Notes under the pieces: model-generated
The model's database searches: none
Told to the model about the DNA's origin: nothing
What the model saw: only the letters and a program-made list of their open reading frames with translations
Origin: Bradyrhizobium icense
GTDB taxonomy: Bacteria; Pseudomonadota; Alphaproteobacteria; Rhizobiales; Xanthobacteraceae
Direction of reading: 5' to 3'
Assembly: GCF_001693385.1 (NCBI RefSeq)
Contig: NZ_CP016428.1
Span: 2,604,001-2,668,000, forward strand
Length of the DNA stretch: 64,000 bases
In this document: one piece after another, positions 56,237-64,000 of the stretch
Layout: each line of letters starts with the position of its first letter
Numbering within the stretch: the first letter of the stretch is position 1
Made by a program: the position numbers and the translations under genes

Positions 56237-56491
56237 ATGGCCAGATCACCGGATAAGAATTGCGACGAAGAAGAAGCGGTCTCTCGCGAAAGCAGTCGCG
56301 GACAGCCCAATGCAGAAGTTGCCGCGCAACCTCCCGCGCCAGGAGCGAAGGATCGACCGGGCTTTGACCTTGGAGGTGCCGTCACTGACGCAACGGCAGG
56401 TTCGGGTCTAGGCTTGGGAGACGACGCAGCAGAGAACCGAGAGGATCGGCGGCTACCCCGCCGCCGTCCGAAGAAAAAGCCGGTTGCTTAA
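56237..56491 (+). CDS. Small hydrophilic hypothetical protein
   Basis: 84 residues, AGGAAA ribosome-binding site 7 nt before the ATG. Strongly charged and predicted disordered: MARSPDKNCDEEEAVSRESS, GFDLGGAVTDATAGSGLGLG in the middle and a basic RRLPRRRPKKKPVA tail. No recognised domain. Confidence 0.55.
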   Translation: MARSPDKNCDEEEAVSRESSRGQPNAEVAAQPPAPGAKDRPGFDLGGAVTDATAGSGLGLGDDAAENREDRRLPRRRPKKKPVA

Positions 56492-57166
56492 CGTTAAGGG
56501 CAGCCGTCGCGAATGAGAAGTGACTATGTGCTGGGTCGCGGCGGTCTCCGTCCACCGGGCCCGCGATTGTCGCCTCGACCCAGCACGCGCCGTCTCGGGC
56601 GGCCCACCTGTTGTGGCGCGTCCTGTCTTCCGCTGAGAAGTCCGCCCATCCAGATGGCCATAGCCCACGCCAGCGCGGCGGCAACCAAAGTCGATTCGGA
56701 GCGAACTCGGGGCGTCTGCACAGGGTGTGACCCATGCAGGGCGGGAGGCCCATAGGCGCCAAAATGGGACTTCGGGAACATATGAGAATGCAACCGAAGC
56801 CGTAGGACGAGTTCTTCATCGAAGCCAAATATCCCGTACCCAAGTGCAAGGGACGGCATGGGTGGATAGTGACGCGCGAAGAGAAGCGTGTGTGTTGCAC
56901 GTGAGTTCAGTGGATCGAAGTCCTTGAAAAAAATTGCCATGTCAGAGCGAACTGCGCGCCGGAGCCATTCAAGCTCCAGCAAGCTGATGGCGCGCCCAAA
57001 AAATGTTCTGTGACAAACTTTATGCCGAGCCGGCGAGCGGCCGACCGCCAACGTCGCTACCGCTGCGGTGCACGGCGCCGGAAAAATCGCCGGTGCGGAA
57101 GGTAAGCCAGACCCTGCGGCAGCCGGTCGTTCCGGCAAGTGGTTAGGAGATGGTTGGCGTCGATAT
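56492..57166. other. No secure gene
   Basis: About 675 bp. A long minus-strand frame (56524-57183) contains a stretch such as SLALGYGIFGFDEELVLRLR that looks partly protein-like, but the rest is Arg/Pro-rich and no start or family can be supported. Confidence 0.35.
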
Positions 57167-58141
57167 CTACCGTCGGTCGCCAAGGATCAAGACGGCCACC
57201 TTCTTGCCGTCGCCGTTACTGCCAAGCGCTAGTCCGATGTGGGTTAAGGTAGATCGCAAGAGCCTCTTCCGGTACTGCGAACTATCCAGCCATTGCTGCG
57301 TGAAATAGTGCACATCGGCTCGCGTCGGCTTGGTTCCACAGCCGCCACAGGTGGCCATTAAGAATGAGACTGATTGCCAGCTCCGACGCTGGCCGGTCGG
57401 CAGGAGCTGGTATGGGTTCACATCTCGGTCAATCTCCAGATTCTCGGAGTCGGAGCCGCCTATGACAGACCTCGCGACGTCGATCAACGCTGTGCTGCTC
57501 TCAAGCGGAGATCGATCCTCGGCCGCCCGCGTGCCATTGATCTGCGATAGTGCAAATTTTGTTTGCTCGCCGGGAGAAGTTGCGACCTCCTGCTCTCCCG
57601 CCTTCGCGCCGCGCGGAGTGCCTGGGCCGGCAAACGTCTGAACAGCATATTGTCCTTGCTCGTGGCTCGAAACGACGCCGAAGCCGAACTGCGTCAGCCC
57701 ACGATGCAGAATATTTTGTCGATGCTCTGGGCTGTTCATCCAGCCGCGATGTAGCCGCTCAACCGCTTCGGTATCGGGCGTCGAAGTGCAGCCTGCGCAG
57801 CGCGCAATATTTTCGGCCGTCAGGCGCCACTTGCTGCCACCTGCCTCGATATAGCGGTCCTGTACCGTCTCGCCTTCCGGTGATGAATGGGAATAGTAGT
57901 CGCGCCGGAGCATGTCTCTTGCGTGGGAGAGGGCGGCTTGGTTGACATTTGGCCCAAGCTCAAGCGGCTGCAGTCCCTGCTCGCGCCGCGCCTGGTTCAC
58001 CAATTCGAGCGCACGGGTTCTCAGCGTTTCCAGATCACCTGTGCTGGCTGCAACGCATGTGGGCGCGATAGCCGCAAAAAGCACGAGTGTGCACACCACA
58101 ACCTGAACCGGGCAACGCCCATTCGGAAACCCCCGAATCAT
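57167..58141 (-). CDS. Exported CAP-domain (SCP/YkwD-like) protein
   Basis: 324 residues from ATG 58141; ATG 58153 adds four. Signal peptide (VVVCTLVLFAAIAPTCVAAS). The first CAP domain spans about residues 35-165: LVNQARREQGLQPLELGPNV, the His in ALSHARDMLRRDYYSHSSPE, ENIARCAGC and WMNSPEHRQNILHRGLTQFG. A second, degenerate CAP-like half follows (ALSQINGTRAAEDRSPLESS; WLDSSQYRKRLLRSTLTHIG) in which the His/Glu cluster is lost. A tandem active/inactive pair is unusual. Ligand unknown. Confidence 0.85.
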   Translation of the reverse strand: MIRGFPNGRCPVQVVVCTLVLFAAIAPTCVAASTGDLETLRTRALELVNQARREQGLQPLELGPNVNQAALSHARDMLRRDYYSHSSPEGETVQDRYIEAGGSKWRLTAENIARCAGCTSTPDTEAVERLHRGWMNSPEHRQNILHRGLTQFGFGVVSSHEQGQYAVQTFAGPGTPRGAKAGEQEVATSPGEQTKFALSQINGTRAAEDRSPLESSTALIDVARSVIGGSDSENLEIDRDVNPYQLLPTGQRRSWQSVSFLMATCGGCGTKPTRADVHYFTQQWLDSSQYRKRLLRSTLTHIGLALGSNGDGKKVAVLILGDRR

Positions 58142-58252
58142 GAATTCGAGCACATCGGCTTCATCGCATCAACTCTACCATTCTCTCCAAGCTATGGCGC
58201 TCATCGTGTCCGCACTCAATTGCGCCACGTGGACAGGGGAACCCATTAACGT

Positions 58253-58990
58253 TTACTTTCCGCCTGTCGGCTGGAGGACATCAAAGGTTGCGGAACGCAC
58301 CGCGACATCGATTTCCGGGCTGGCGATCACAAAGATGAAGTCATGCTGCGGATCGGCCCAAGTCGGCAACTGCACAGTGACCTGCAATGTTCCTTCGGAG
58401 CTGGTCAGCGCGGACTCGATGACACGATAGTCGCGACCTGGCTCGCCACCGGCGATGTCGACGCGCTGAGTGGGAGGCAGTCCAATCGCCGACAGTGTCA
58501 CTGGCGTTCCTAGGGCACCCTTTCTGACTGACAACGAAACTTGCGCCTCGACCTTTTCCATGCCGGGAATGTTCAGGCGCTGGCCGAGCTTACGAACGCG
58601 CTGATGCAGGTCCGGATTCCGCTCAATGAAATGCTCGACAGATCGGGTAACGGTCTCGGCTGCTCCTTCGATCGATTGGCCAGCTTCCTTGGCGTAGGAT
58701 TTCAAGCGACCGAACAGGGATTCCGCCGCTTCCCGTGCCTTGGCCGCAGCGTCATTCGCCGAAGGGGCGGCCAAGTTCAAGGGTATGCCCGTCTGCAGGT
58801 CCCTTGATCCTTGAATCTTTGGATTGAGGTCGAGAATTCTGGCTTCCGTGACGTCGCAGCGCTTGGCGAGGCTGCTCAAGGTTTCGCCTTCTCGGACCTG
58901 GACCTCGTTACCGCACTGGGCATACGCCGGCGAGGCCAGTCCAATCGCGATCGCCAGACAAAACGCCGTGGTAGAAAGTCGCGAGACCAT
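58253..58990 (-). CDS. Exported LysM-domain protein
   Basis: 245 residues from ATG 58990, chosen because MVSRLSTTAFCLAIAIGLAS forms a clean signal peptide (cleavage AYA/QC); ATG at 59011 or 59026 is possible. A single LysM motif follows (EVQVREGETLSSLAKRCDVT, ARILDLNPKIQG), which binds peptidoglycan glycan chains. A helical middle (AKAREAAESLFGRLKSYAKE) and a beta-rich C-terminal domain (APVTLSAIG-like region with LPPTQRVDIAGGEPGRDY) complete it. It lies close to the CAP gene on the same strand, 112 bp apart, suggesting a shared cell-wall theme. Confidence 0.85.
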   Translation of the reverse strand: MVSRLSTTAFCLAIAIGLASPAYAQCGNEVQVREGETLSSLAKRCDVTEARILDLNPKIQGSRDLQTGIPLNLAAPSANDAAAKAREAAESLFGRLKSYAKEAGQSIEGAAETVTRSVEHFIERNPDLHQRVRKLGQRLNIPGMEKVEAQVSLSVRKGALGTPVTLSAIGLPPTQRVDIAGGEPGRDYRVIESALTSSEGTLQVTVQLPTWADPQHDFIFVIASPEIDVAVRSATFDVLQPTGGK

Positions 58991-59310
58991 GAATGGCGAG
59001 CACAGAGGCATGGCTGTTTCTCTCAAACGAACTTTTAAGGAAAACCGCCCTGGACGCCACTCGTTCCGACAGCGCCGCAGCTGAGCGTTTACTGGGAAAA
59101 ATTATGCCGACCACAGGCAAGCCGATCCGTACGCCCAGCCTCGGTGCCGGATTTCTTCGCCTGAAGCGATGCTGCCCGGCAACGTCCGGAACTCTAGCTT
59201 CCAGTAGGCCACTTCTGTCGGTTCGCGAAGTCTGGCTCTGGCAGCTCGTTATTGGTTCGACTCTACACCCGGTGCACGGCCTGGCCGACGGGATCTGGTC
59301 GATCGGCGTA

Positions 59311-59499
59311 TCAGTCTTTCGACCGGTGTTCAGGTTTTCCTTTCCGTTTGGTTAAAGCCATGTCTTCGAGTTGCCGCTCGCTCATGGATCTGTACATTGA
59401 TTTCGACGCGCCCTTCAGATCCGAGACCTTCGTTTCCTTGCGTTTGGCGGAAAGAGCTGCGCCGGCTGCCTTCTGCTGTGCACGGGATTTCGCAGGCAT
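59311..59499 (-). CDS. DUF3008 family small protein
   Basis: 62 residues: MPAKSRAQQKAAGAALSAKR, KETKVSDLKGASKSMYRSMS, ERQLEDMALTKRKGKPEHRS. An essentially complete match to the DUF3008 family, with a GGAGA ribosome-binding site. Very basic, probably nucleic-acid or ribosome associated by composition only; function unknown. Confidence 0.9.
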   Translation of the reverse strand: MPAKSRAQQKAAGAALSAKRKETKVSDLKGASKSMYRSMSERQLEDMALTKRKGKPEHRSKD

Positions 59500-59559
59500 G
59501 CTGTTCTCCGGGGTTGTGGCTGATCCAATCCCTAACCGGGACCTTCACCAGGAGTTCCT

Positions 59560-59814
59560 GAGCATCCCCACTAGCGCCGACGGTCGCGCTCCGCCCTGGC
59601 GATCTCACGGCGTAGCCGTTCGATCTCCTGCTGCTCGGGCCTCATCTAGCGATGACCGGGAAAAGGCTTGCGCCGGATTGGCACCGAACTCCTTGACCCA
59701 TTTGCGCAGCACGTTCTCATGAACACAAGGTCGCGGCCCGGTTGCGCCACTGACCCCCACGACCAGCTTGACCGCTCCGACCTGGAACTCGCTCCTGAAT
59801 TTGTGGCCCTTCAT
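59560..59814 (-). mobile_element. IS3-family OrfA remnant (second)
   Basis: From ATG 59814: KGHKFRSEFQVGAVKLVVGV and ENVLRKWVKEFGANPAQAF, an IS3-type OrfA helix-turn-helix. After a frameshift near 59650, MRPEQQEIERLRREIARAER continues the leucine-zipper part in a second frame. The orfB gene is missing. Confidence 0.75.
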
Positions 59815-60049
59815 CGCTCACCTCCGGCTTCATGAAACACCTAATCTCGACGTCCATCAAACCGGCAGCAGCTCAAAATGGCTCAACCCTCGCATTCCAG
59901 TGGTGGAACTCGACCGCGCCGATCTCGATCATTCCGAGGAGTCCTTCCAGAGCATTCATCCCGTAGCCGTCGGTCTGTTCAGGCTATCTGTGCGTTGCGC
60001 GGTTGGCTCGCTTTCCGTCGGCTGGTTGCGCGCCGTTGTTGAGCAGCAA

Positions 60050-60330
60050 TGCGCTCACTAATGGCGTTCGACGTCGCAGAGAAAAAGTTGGTGCGCCGGC
60101 GCACAATGCTGGTCGCTTCGGTTGTGCGGGAGGGCGCGTTTGGGAACTGATTCTCGACGTGATGGGTTGTGATCTCGCCGGGGCTTCCGCAGCTTGCCGT
60201 GATTGTTATCCATCAGCCCGGGATCGCCCGTCGTCTCGGAGACCTCAGCCGCTGCCCAACAACAGGTGACGATATGACTGATCCGCCCAAGCGCAATCGA
60301 TCGGGCGAGTTTCCGAATTGACCCGCGAAT
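60050..60330 (+). pseudogene. Decayed duplicate of the 51817-52095 sequence
   Basis: Reads MAFDVAEKKLVRRRTMLVAS and VVRE, then after a shift VWELILDVMGCDLA and, in a third frame, LPQLAVIVIHQPG, ending in the common MTDP(S/P)..NRS segment. The plus-strand sequence is collinear with 51817-52095 with many substitutions and several indels. It has no intact product. Confidence 0.5.
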
Positions 60331-60374
60331 GCGGCGCGTTCACGGTCTGATGGCCGGCTCACGCCCATGGAGAA

Positions 60375-61823
60375 ATGATGCAGGACCAGAATGATCGCGC
60401 CGCGTGCACGGCTGCTATCGCGAAGGAAGGTCGAGTGCGCGTCCTAAAGCCAGGGCGGAATTGCTGGCGAATAGCAAGGGCCGATAAGGTCGCGGTCCTG
60501 ATCGATTCGTCGGATTACTATGCACGTCTCGAACAGGCGCTCCGTCAGGCGAAACGATCGATCCTGATCATCGGTTGGGCTTTCGACGGACGCGTCAAGC
60601 TTTGTCCGGACCGTGACGACTGTCCGCCTCTCCGCGATTTCCTGCGTTCGCTGGTCGAAGCAAAGCCAGAGCTCGAAGTCCGCATCCTGGTGTGGAGCGC
60701 GGCGGTGATCCATGCGCCCGGGGATCCGGTGCCACTCTTGCTAGGGGCTCCGTGGCAGAATCACCCGCGCATCACGGTCCGATTGGATCGGCAGCATCCG
60801 CTATATGCCTCGCACCATCAGAAACTGGTTGCGATCGATGACGCATTGGTTTTTTGCGGCGGTATCGATCTCACGATCGGGCGCTGGGACACCGCCGGGC
60901 ATCACGAAGCCGATCCCTTGCGGGTCCGTCCCGATGGGAGTGCATACTGTCCGGTGCACGACGTCCAGATGGTGGCGGCTGGAGAAGCCGCGGGTGTCGC
61001 CGCTGATGTTGCGCGCGAGCGCTGGCGCATTGCGACCGGCGAATTCCTAAGTGCCGCGGAACACGGCGCCGATCTGTGGCCGCCTGATCTTGTGCCCGAC
61101 TTCACTGACATACCGGTCGCCATTGCCCGCACGGTGCCGGCCTGGGGAGATGCGCCCGCCGTACACGAGATCGCGGCGCTGACCGAGGACCTCCTCTCTG
61201 CCGCCCGACACTCGATCTACATCGAGACGCAGTATTTCGCGGCCGGTAACGTACGGCGGATTCTCGAGAAGAGCCTTGCCGCCGCGGTTGGACCGGAGAT
61301 AGTTGTGATCGTCAGGCGCGCTTCGCCCGGTGTGCTGGAGCGGCTGGTGATGGGAAGTAACCGCGACCGTCTGATCCGGCATTTGCGACGCATCGACCGC
61401 CATAACCGCCTTCGCGTCTTTTACCCAGTGGTGCCCGGAAGCGACAAGCCTTGCGAGCTGCTGGTGCACGCGAAGGTAGTAGTTGTCGATGAGGATATCG
61501 TTCGCATCGGTTCCTCCAATCTGAACAACCGCTCGATGGGTCTCGATACCGAATGCGATCTCGCGGTCGAAGCTGCGAATGACATCGAGCGCCGCGCGAT
61601 CCGCCAGTTGCGCGAGCGCCTGCTCGCCGAGCATATCGGGGTCACGCCCACCGAGATCGCGCAGGCGGTTGTCGATCGCGGCTCTCTGATCCACGGAATC
61701 GACGCCTGCAATCGGAATGTGCGGGGCTTGCGGCCGTTCCCCGAGACCGATCTCGATGGTCCGACCGAGCCGATTACCGGAACCGGCTTGCTCGACCCGC
61801 TGCCGCCTGTAGAGCTGCTCTAA
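60375..61823 (+). CDS. Phospholipase D superfamily protein (cardiolipin synthase ClsB-like)
   Basis: 482 residues; ATG 60375 or 60378 (the latter 5 nt from GGAG). Two PLD motifs: ASHHQKLVAIDDALVFCGGI (HxKxxxxD) and LLVHAKVVVVDEDIVRIGSS followed by NLNNRSMGLDTECDLAVE. Preceded by SILIIGWAFDGRVKL, typical of this group. The family transfers phosphatidyl groups, for example to make cardiolipin. It is divergent from neighbouring ybhN- and ybhP-like genes, the same trio as the E. coli clsB (ybhO)-ybhN-ybhP group, which supports a lipid-synthesis role. The predicted protein has no clear membrane helix. Confidence 0.88.
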   Translation: MMQDQNDRAACTAAIAKEGRVRVLKPGRNCWRIARADKVAVLIDSSDYYARLEQALRQAKRSILIIGWAFDGRVKLCPDRDDCPPLRDFLRSLVEAKPELEVRILVWSAAVIHAPGDPVPLLLGAPWQNHPRITVRLDRQHPLYASHHQKLVAIDDALVFCGGIDLTIGRWDTAGHHEADPLRVRPDGSAYCPVHDVQMVAAGEAAGVAADVARERWRIATGEFLSAAEHGADLWPPDLVPDFTDIPVAIARTVPAWGDAPAVHEIAALTEDLLSAARHSIYIETQYFAAGNVRRILEKSLAAAVGPEIVVIVRRASPGVLERLVMGSNRDRLIRHLRRIDRHNRLRVFYPVVPGSDKPCELLVHAKVVVVDEDIVRIGSSNLNNRSMGLDTECDLAVEAANDIERRAIRQLRERLLAEHIGVTPTEIAQAVVDRGSLIHGIDACNRNVRGLRPFPETDLDGPTEPITGTGLLDPLPPVELL

Positions 61824-61847
61824 CTGCGCGTCCGGCCGGCCAGGAGT

Positions 61848-62828
61848 TCAGGTTCGTCGCGTCGAGCCCTTGCGGCTTTTCAGGATCAGCTCGGTGAGCC
61901 CGAACAGCGGCGCGCCGATTGCGAGCGGCAGCAGGAAATAAATCGCGCGGAACGCGAGCAGCCCACCGATGACGTTTGCATCGGGAAGCAGATAGAGAAC
62001 GACAGTTTCAATGACGCCGAGGCCGCCGGGGACGTGGGTGATCAACGCGCTTACATTCGCAATCACATACGCAGTGACGACGGCCGGATAGGAGATATAT
62101 CCTAGTCCGGCGAGCGCCTGATCCAGGCAGCCCGCGACGAAGGCGAAGTTAATCGGGCCGATCACCACCTGCCCGAGCGCGAGCCGCAACGTTGGCATTT
62201 CGATCCGCCAATTGCGGATGCGCAGTGGTCTTCGGAGTAGTGCGGACAGGACAAGATAGATGCCGGCCGTGGTTAAGCACGCAGCGCCGCTAGAAAGGAC
62301 CGCGGCTTGCGACAGCCCGGTGATCTTCCCCGCTAGATCCGGACGCAGGAGAAGTGCGCAACCGCCGAGGATCATCAGGCCGAGACCAACGGTGGTCCCG
62401 CAGAACACGATGATCTTGGCGATGTCCCCGCCGCTGACACCCCAGCGCGAATAGAACCGATACCGGATGGCGCCGCTGCTCAAGGCGGCAAAGCCGATAT
62501 TGTGGCCGAGCGATAGACTACAGAACGAAGCCAGCGCGGCTTTGCGATAAGGCACCTTCTGGCCGACATAGCGCAGCGCGAGCCAGTCGAAACCGGTCAA
62601 GCAAAGATAGCTTGCGGCTGCAAACAGGGTGGAGAACACAATATGTCTGGCCGGAATGCCGGCCAGCGAGGTCACGATCTCGTCGCGGCTGTATCGGCTA
62701 AGTGTCCGGTAGAGCAGAAAGGCTGCGAGTCCGACGAGCGCTATTCCCAGGACCGGCGCAAACCAGCGCGACCAGTTGCGCTTACGCGCCGCTGCTGCCG
62801 CAATTCCGCTCGTTGAGGCGTTCGCCAC
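61848..62828 (-). CDS. YbhN-like (UPF0104, LPG synthase TM-domain family) membrane protein
   Basis: 326 residues, about 8 hydrophobic segments. Motifs TGFDWLALRYVGQKVPYRKA, ALASFCSLSLGHNIGFAALS, SGAIRYRFYSRWGVSGGDIA and ALITHVPGGLGVIETVVLYL are characteristic of the lysylphosphatidylglycerol-synthase transmembrane/YbhN family. The soluble synthetase domain of MprF is absent, so it is likely a flippase-like or lipid-handling membrane protein. Same strand as the phosphodiesterase-like gene upstream. Confidence 0.88.
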   Translation of the reverse strand: MANASTSGIAAAAARKRNWSRWFAPVLGIALVGLAAFLLYRTLSRYSRDEIVTSLAGIPARHIVFSTLFAAASYLCLTGFDWLALRYVGQKVPYRKAALASFCSLSLGHNIGFAALSSGAIRYRFYSRWGVSGGDIAKIIVFCGTTVGLGLMILGGCALLLRPDLAGKITGLSQAAVLSSGAACLTTAGIYLVLSALLRRPLRIRNWRIEMPTLRLALGQVVIGPINFAFVAGCLDQALAGLGYISYPAVVTAYVIANVSALITHVPGGLGVIETVVLYLLPDANVIGGLLAFRAIYFLLPLAIGAPLFGLTELILKSRKGSTRRT

Positions 62829-62917
62829 GCGACGTTGTCCGTTCGTTCCATGCGGCGCCGCGCTCTACATTTGCGCAGCGCGCGGTCCAATATGAAACGG
62901 CTGGATACAAGTCTGGT

Positions 62918-63757
62918 TCAGCTGTTTGTGTCTATTGCGTCACGATGAAGTCCCGCATGGTCTCGACTTGCCGCGGAGCCGGACAGGGAAACCCGGAGTT
63001 CTGCGACCACCGGCAGGTGGTCGGAGGCAAAGCTCGCAAGCGGTGTGCGCACGGTCCGGACATCGAGGATCTCGACAGAGGGCCCGACGAAGATGTGATC
63101 GATGCGTAGGCTTGGGTAGCGTGTTGGGAATGTGGCACGGTTCGGCGCACCTGCTCGTCGCGGCAACGCTCGATGCGCATCCTGAAGCCGATCCGCCAGA
63201 CGGCGATAGCCGCGCGAGCGCGTGGTCGCGTTGAAATCCCCCATGAGGATCACAGGTTCGTGGCAATGCGGGTCGCCGAGCCATTCGGGCCCGAGCAGCG
63301 CATTGACCTGCATCAGCCGCTCGCGCCCAAGGACGCTGAGATGGGTGTTGATCACCTGCACGGTAGCGTTGCCCATTCGAATCGAGGACCACAATGCGCC
63401 ACGCGGCTCAAGCCAGGGTAGGCGCAGCGCCGGCAAGGGCCCGGCCTTTACGGTTCGCGCCGGCCAGCGGCTGAGGATGGCGTCGCCGTAAAGTTCCTCC
63501 ATGACGCGCAATGCCGGGAAGAACTGCACGTCCATCCCGAGATCGCGGGCGATCATTTCCGCTTGATCGACATGGCCGCTGCGTGCGCGCCCGACATCCA
63601 ATTCCTGCAGGCCGACGATATCAGGATGACAGGAGGCGATCACTTCCGCGATGCGCTGCGGCGACCAGGTGCGATCGACGCCCCGGCAGCGATGGACGTT
63701 GTAGGTCATGACCCGGAAGGACACTTCGGCGCGCGGGCCACCGGACAAGACAGCCAT
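62918..63757 (-). CDS. Endonuclease/exonuclease/phosphatase (EEP) family protein, YbhP-like
   Basis: 279 residues from ATG 63757; a GTG at 63823 would add 22 residues overlapping the cytochrome frame. EEP motifs: VMTYNVHRCRGVDR, VGLQELDV (Glu), LYGDAILSRWPA, VINTHLSVLGRERLMQ, PVILMGDFNATTRSRGY (DxN) and ASDHLPVVAEL (SDH). The linkage to clsB- and ybhN-like genes points to a phosphodiester substrate in lipid metabolism instead of DNA, as in the E. coli ybhP position. The C-terminal 30 residues are a weakly conserved tail. Confidence 0.88.
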   Translation of the reverse strand: MAVLSGGPRAEVSFRVMTYNVHRCRGVDRTWSPQRIAEVIASCHPDIVGLQELDVGRARSGHVDQAEMIARDLGMDVQFFPALRVMEELYGDAILSRWPARTVKAGPLPALRLPWLEPRGALWSSIRMGNATVQVINTHLSVLGRERLMQVNALLGPEWLGDPHCHEPVILMGDFNATTRSRGYRRLADRLQDAHRALPRRAGAPNRATFPTRYPSLRIDHIFVGPSVEILDVRTVRTPLASFASDHLPVVAELRVSLSGSAASRDHAGLHRDAIDTNS

Positions 63758-64000
63758 TTCGTTTCTCGTCTGCGCCGAAACCGCCCCGCGGGAAACCGGC
63801 GAGCCTGCGCACTGGTTCCACACGCCCTGGCGTGTGGCAACACGCTACCGTCAGCGACCGTATGGTCCAGAGCGCGCAGATACGCGATCAGGTCTGCGTG
63901 CTCCTGCTCGTGCCGCAGCTGCGGCAAAGCCATCTTCTTAGTGTCCGGCACCGCGTTCTGCGGGTCGGTGAGAAATGCGTCGAGTGCGCAGGCTTGCTCA
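63706..64000 (-). CDS. Class I cytochrome c, 3' fragment at window edge
   Basis: The minus frame entering from the right edge reads FLTDPQNAVPDTKKMALPQL and RHEQEHADLIAYLRALD, the Met-ligand loop and last helix of a class I cytochrome c. The heme CXXCH motif lies outside the window. The tail after ALDH is an Arg/Pro-rich 55-residue extension overlapping the EEP gene, so the true C-terminus may be frameshifted or end elsewhere. Partial gene. Confidence 0.6.
   Translation of the reverse strand, partial: EQACALDAFLTDPQNAVPDTKKMALPQLRHEQEHADLIAYLRALDHTVADGSVLPHARACGTSAQARRFPAGRFRRRRETKWLSCPVARAPKCPSGS

Noticed and set aside
56524..57183. 219-residue minus-strand frame
   Set aside because: Only a short central part looks protein-like, and it overlaps the end of the CAP gene; not enough to support a gene.
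1..64000. CRISPR array, rRNA operon or phage structural module
   Set aside because: No regularly spaced repeats, rRNA-like sequence or phage head/tail genes were seen on either strand.

Overview
The window looks like an accessory, heavily rearranged stretch of an alphaproteobacterial genome, most likely of the Bradyrhizobium/Rhodopseudomonas/Nitrobacter group. This is inferred from moderate-to-high GC, a CycM-type membrane cytochrome c, an HpnN-like hopanoid transporter, a GlgE/maltokinase/GlgX cluster, several small proteins typical of these bacteria, and an alphaproteobacterial trb module with TrbK-alt and DUF2274 genes. No rRNA, convincing tRNA or CRISPR array was seen.

Layout. 1-5.5 kb: the distal end of a conjugal-transfer (trb) operon (trbK-alt, L, F, G, I, DUF2274; overlapping start/stop codons from trbL to trbI) meeting a convergent LysR regulator; this is probably one edge of an integrative conjugative element. 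5.6-10.2 kb: decayed DNA with a frameshifted, IS66-truncated DMT transporter with a His-rich tail, two IS66 transposase C-terminal remnants, a conserved hypothetical, a YqhA-family membrane protein and a DUF3024-like gene. 10.8-15.8 kb: a complete branched-chain-amino-acid/amide type ABC operon on the minus strand (binding protein, livH, livM, livG, livF) with a hairpin after the binding-protein gene. 16-23 kb: a pseudogene, CycM-like cytochrome c, hflK plus a frameshifted hflC, an MscS channel and a DUF502 membrane protein. 23.5-26.6 kb: a gene graveyard (DegP PDZ remnant, full-length but broken YejA-like binding protein, broken FAD monooxygenase). 26.5-32.7 kb: sorbosone-dehydrogenase-like lipoprotein with DUF2231, a fragment of an MscS gene, a BON-MscS channel and a DUF2254 protein. 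33-34.4 kb: an intact IS256-family element. 34.6-41.8 kb: small conserved proteins, then glgX facing maltokinase and glgE.

42.5-49.1 kb is the most striking part: two near-identical 2,551-bp direct repeats, each with an IS91-like YxxxY HUH transposase and a tyrosine recombinase, flank a 1.5-kb cargo encoding a glutaredoxin-MauE-like fusion and a DUF305 protein. The period is exactly 4,044 bp. Beyond it lie remnants (IS3 OrfA, methyltransferase, Crp regulator) and then envelope functions: DUF1614, HpnN-like RND/MMPL transporter, PRC-barrel protein, CAP-domain and LysM exported proteins, DUF3008, and a ClsB-YbhN-YbhP-like lipid cluster. A cytochrome c fragment runs off the right edge.

Many intact genes act in the envelope or in osmotic, membrane-lipid or trehalose/alpha-glucan stress physiology (two MscS channels, DUF502, HpnN, cardiolipin-synthase-like PLD, YbhN, GlgE pathway). 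I read the region as a stress/fitness island built by repeated insertion and decay, not as one dedicated pathway.
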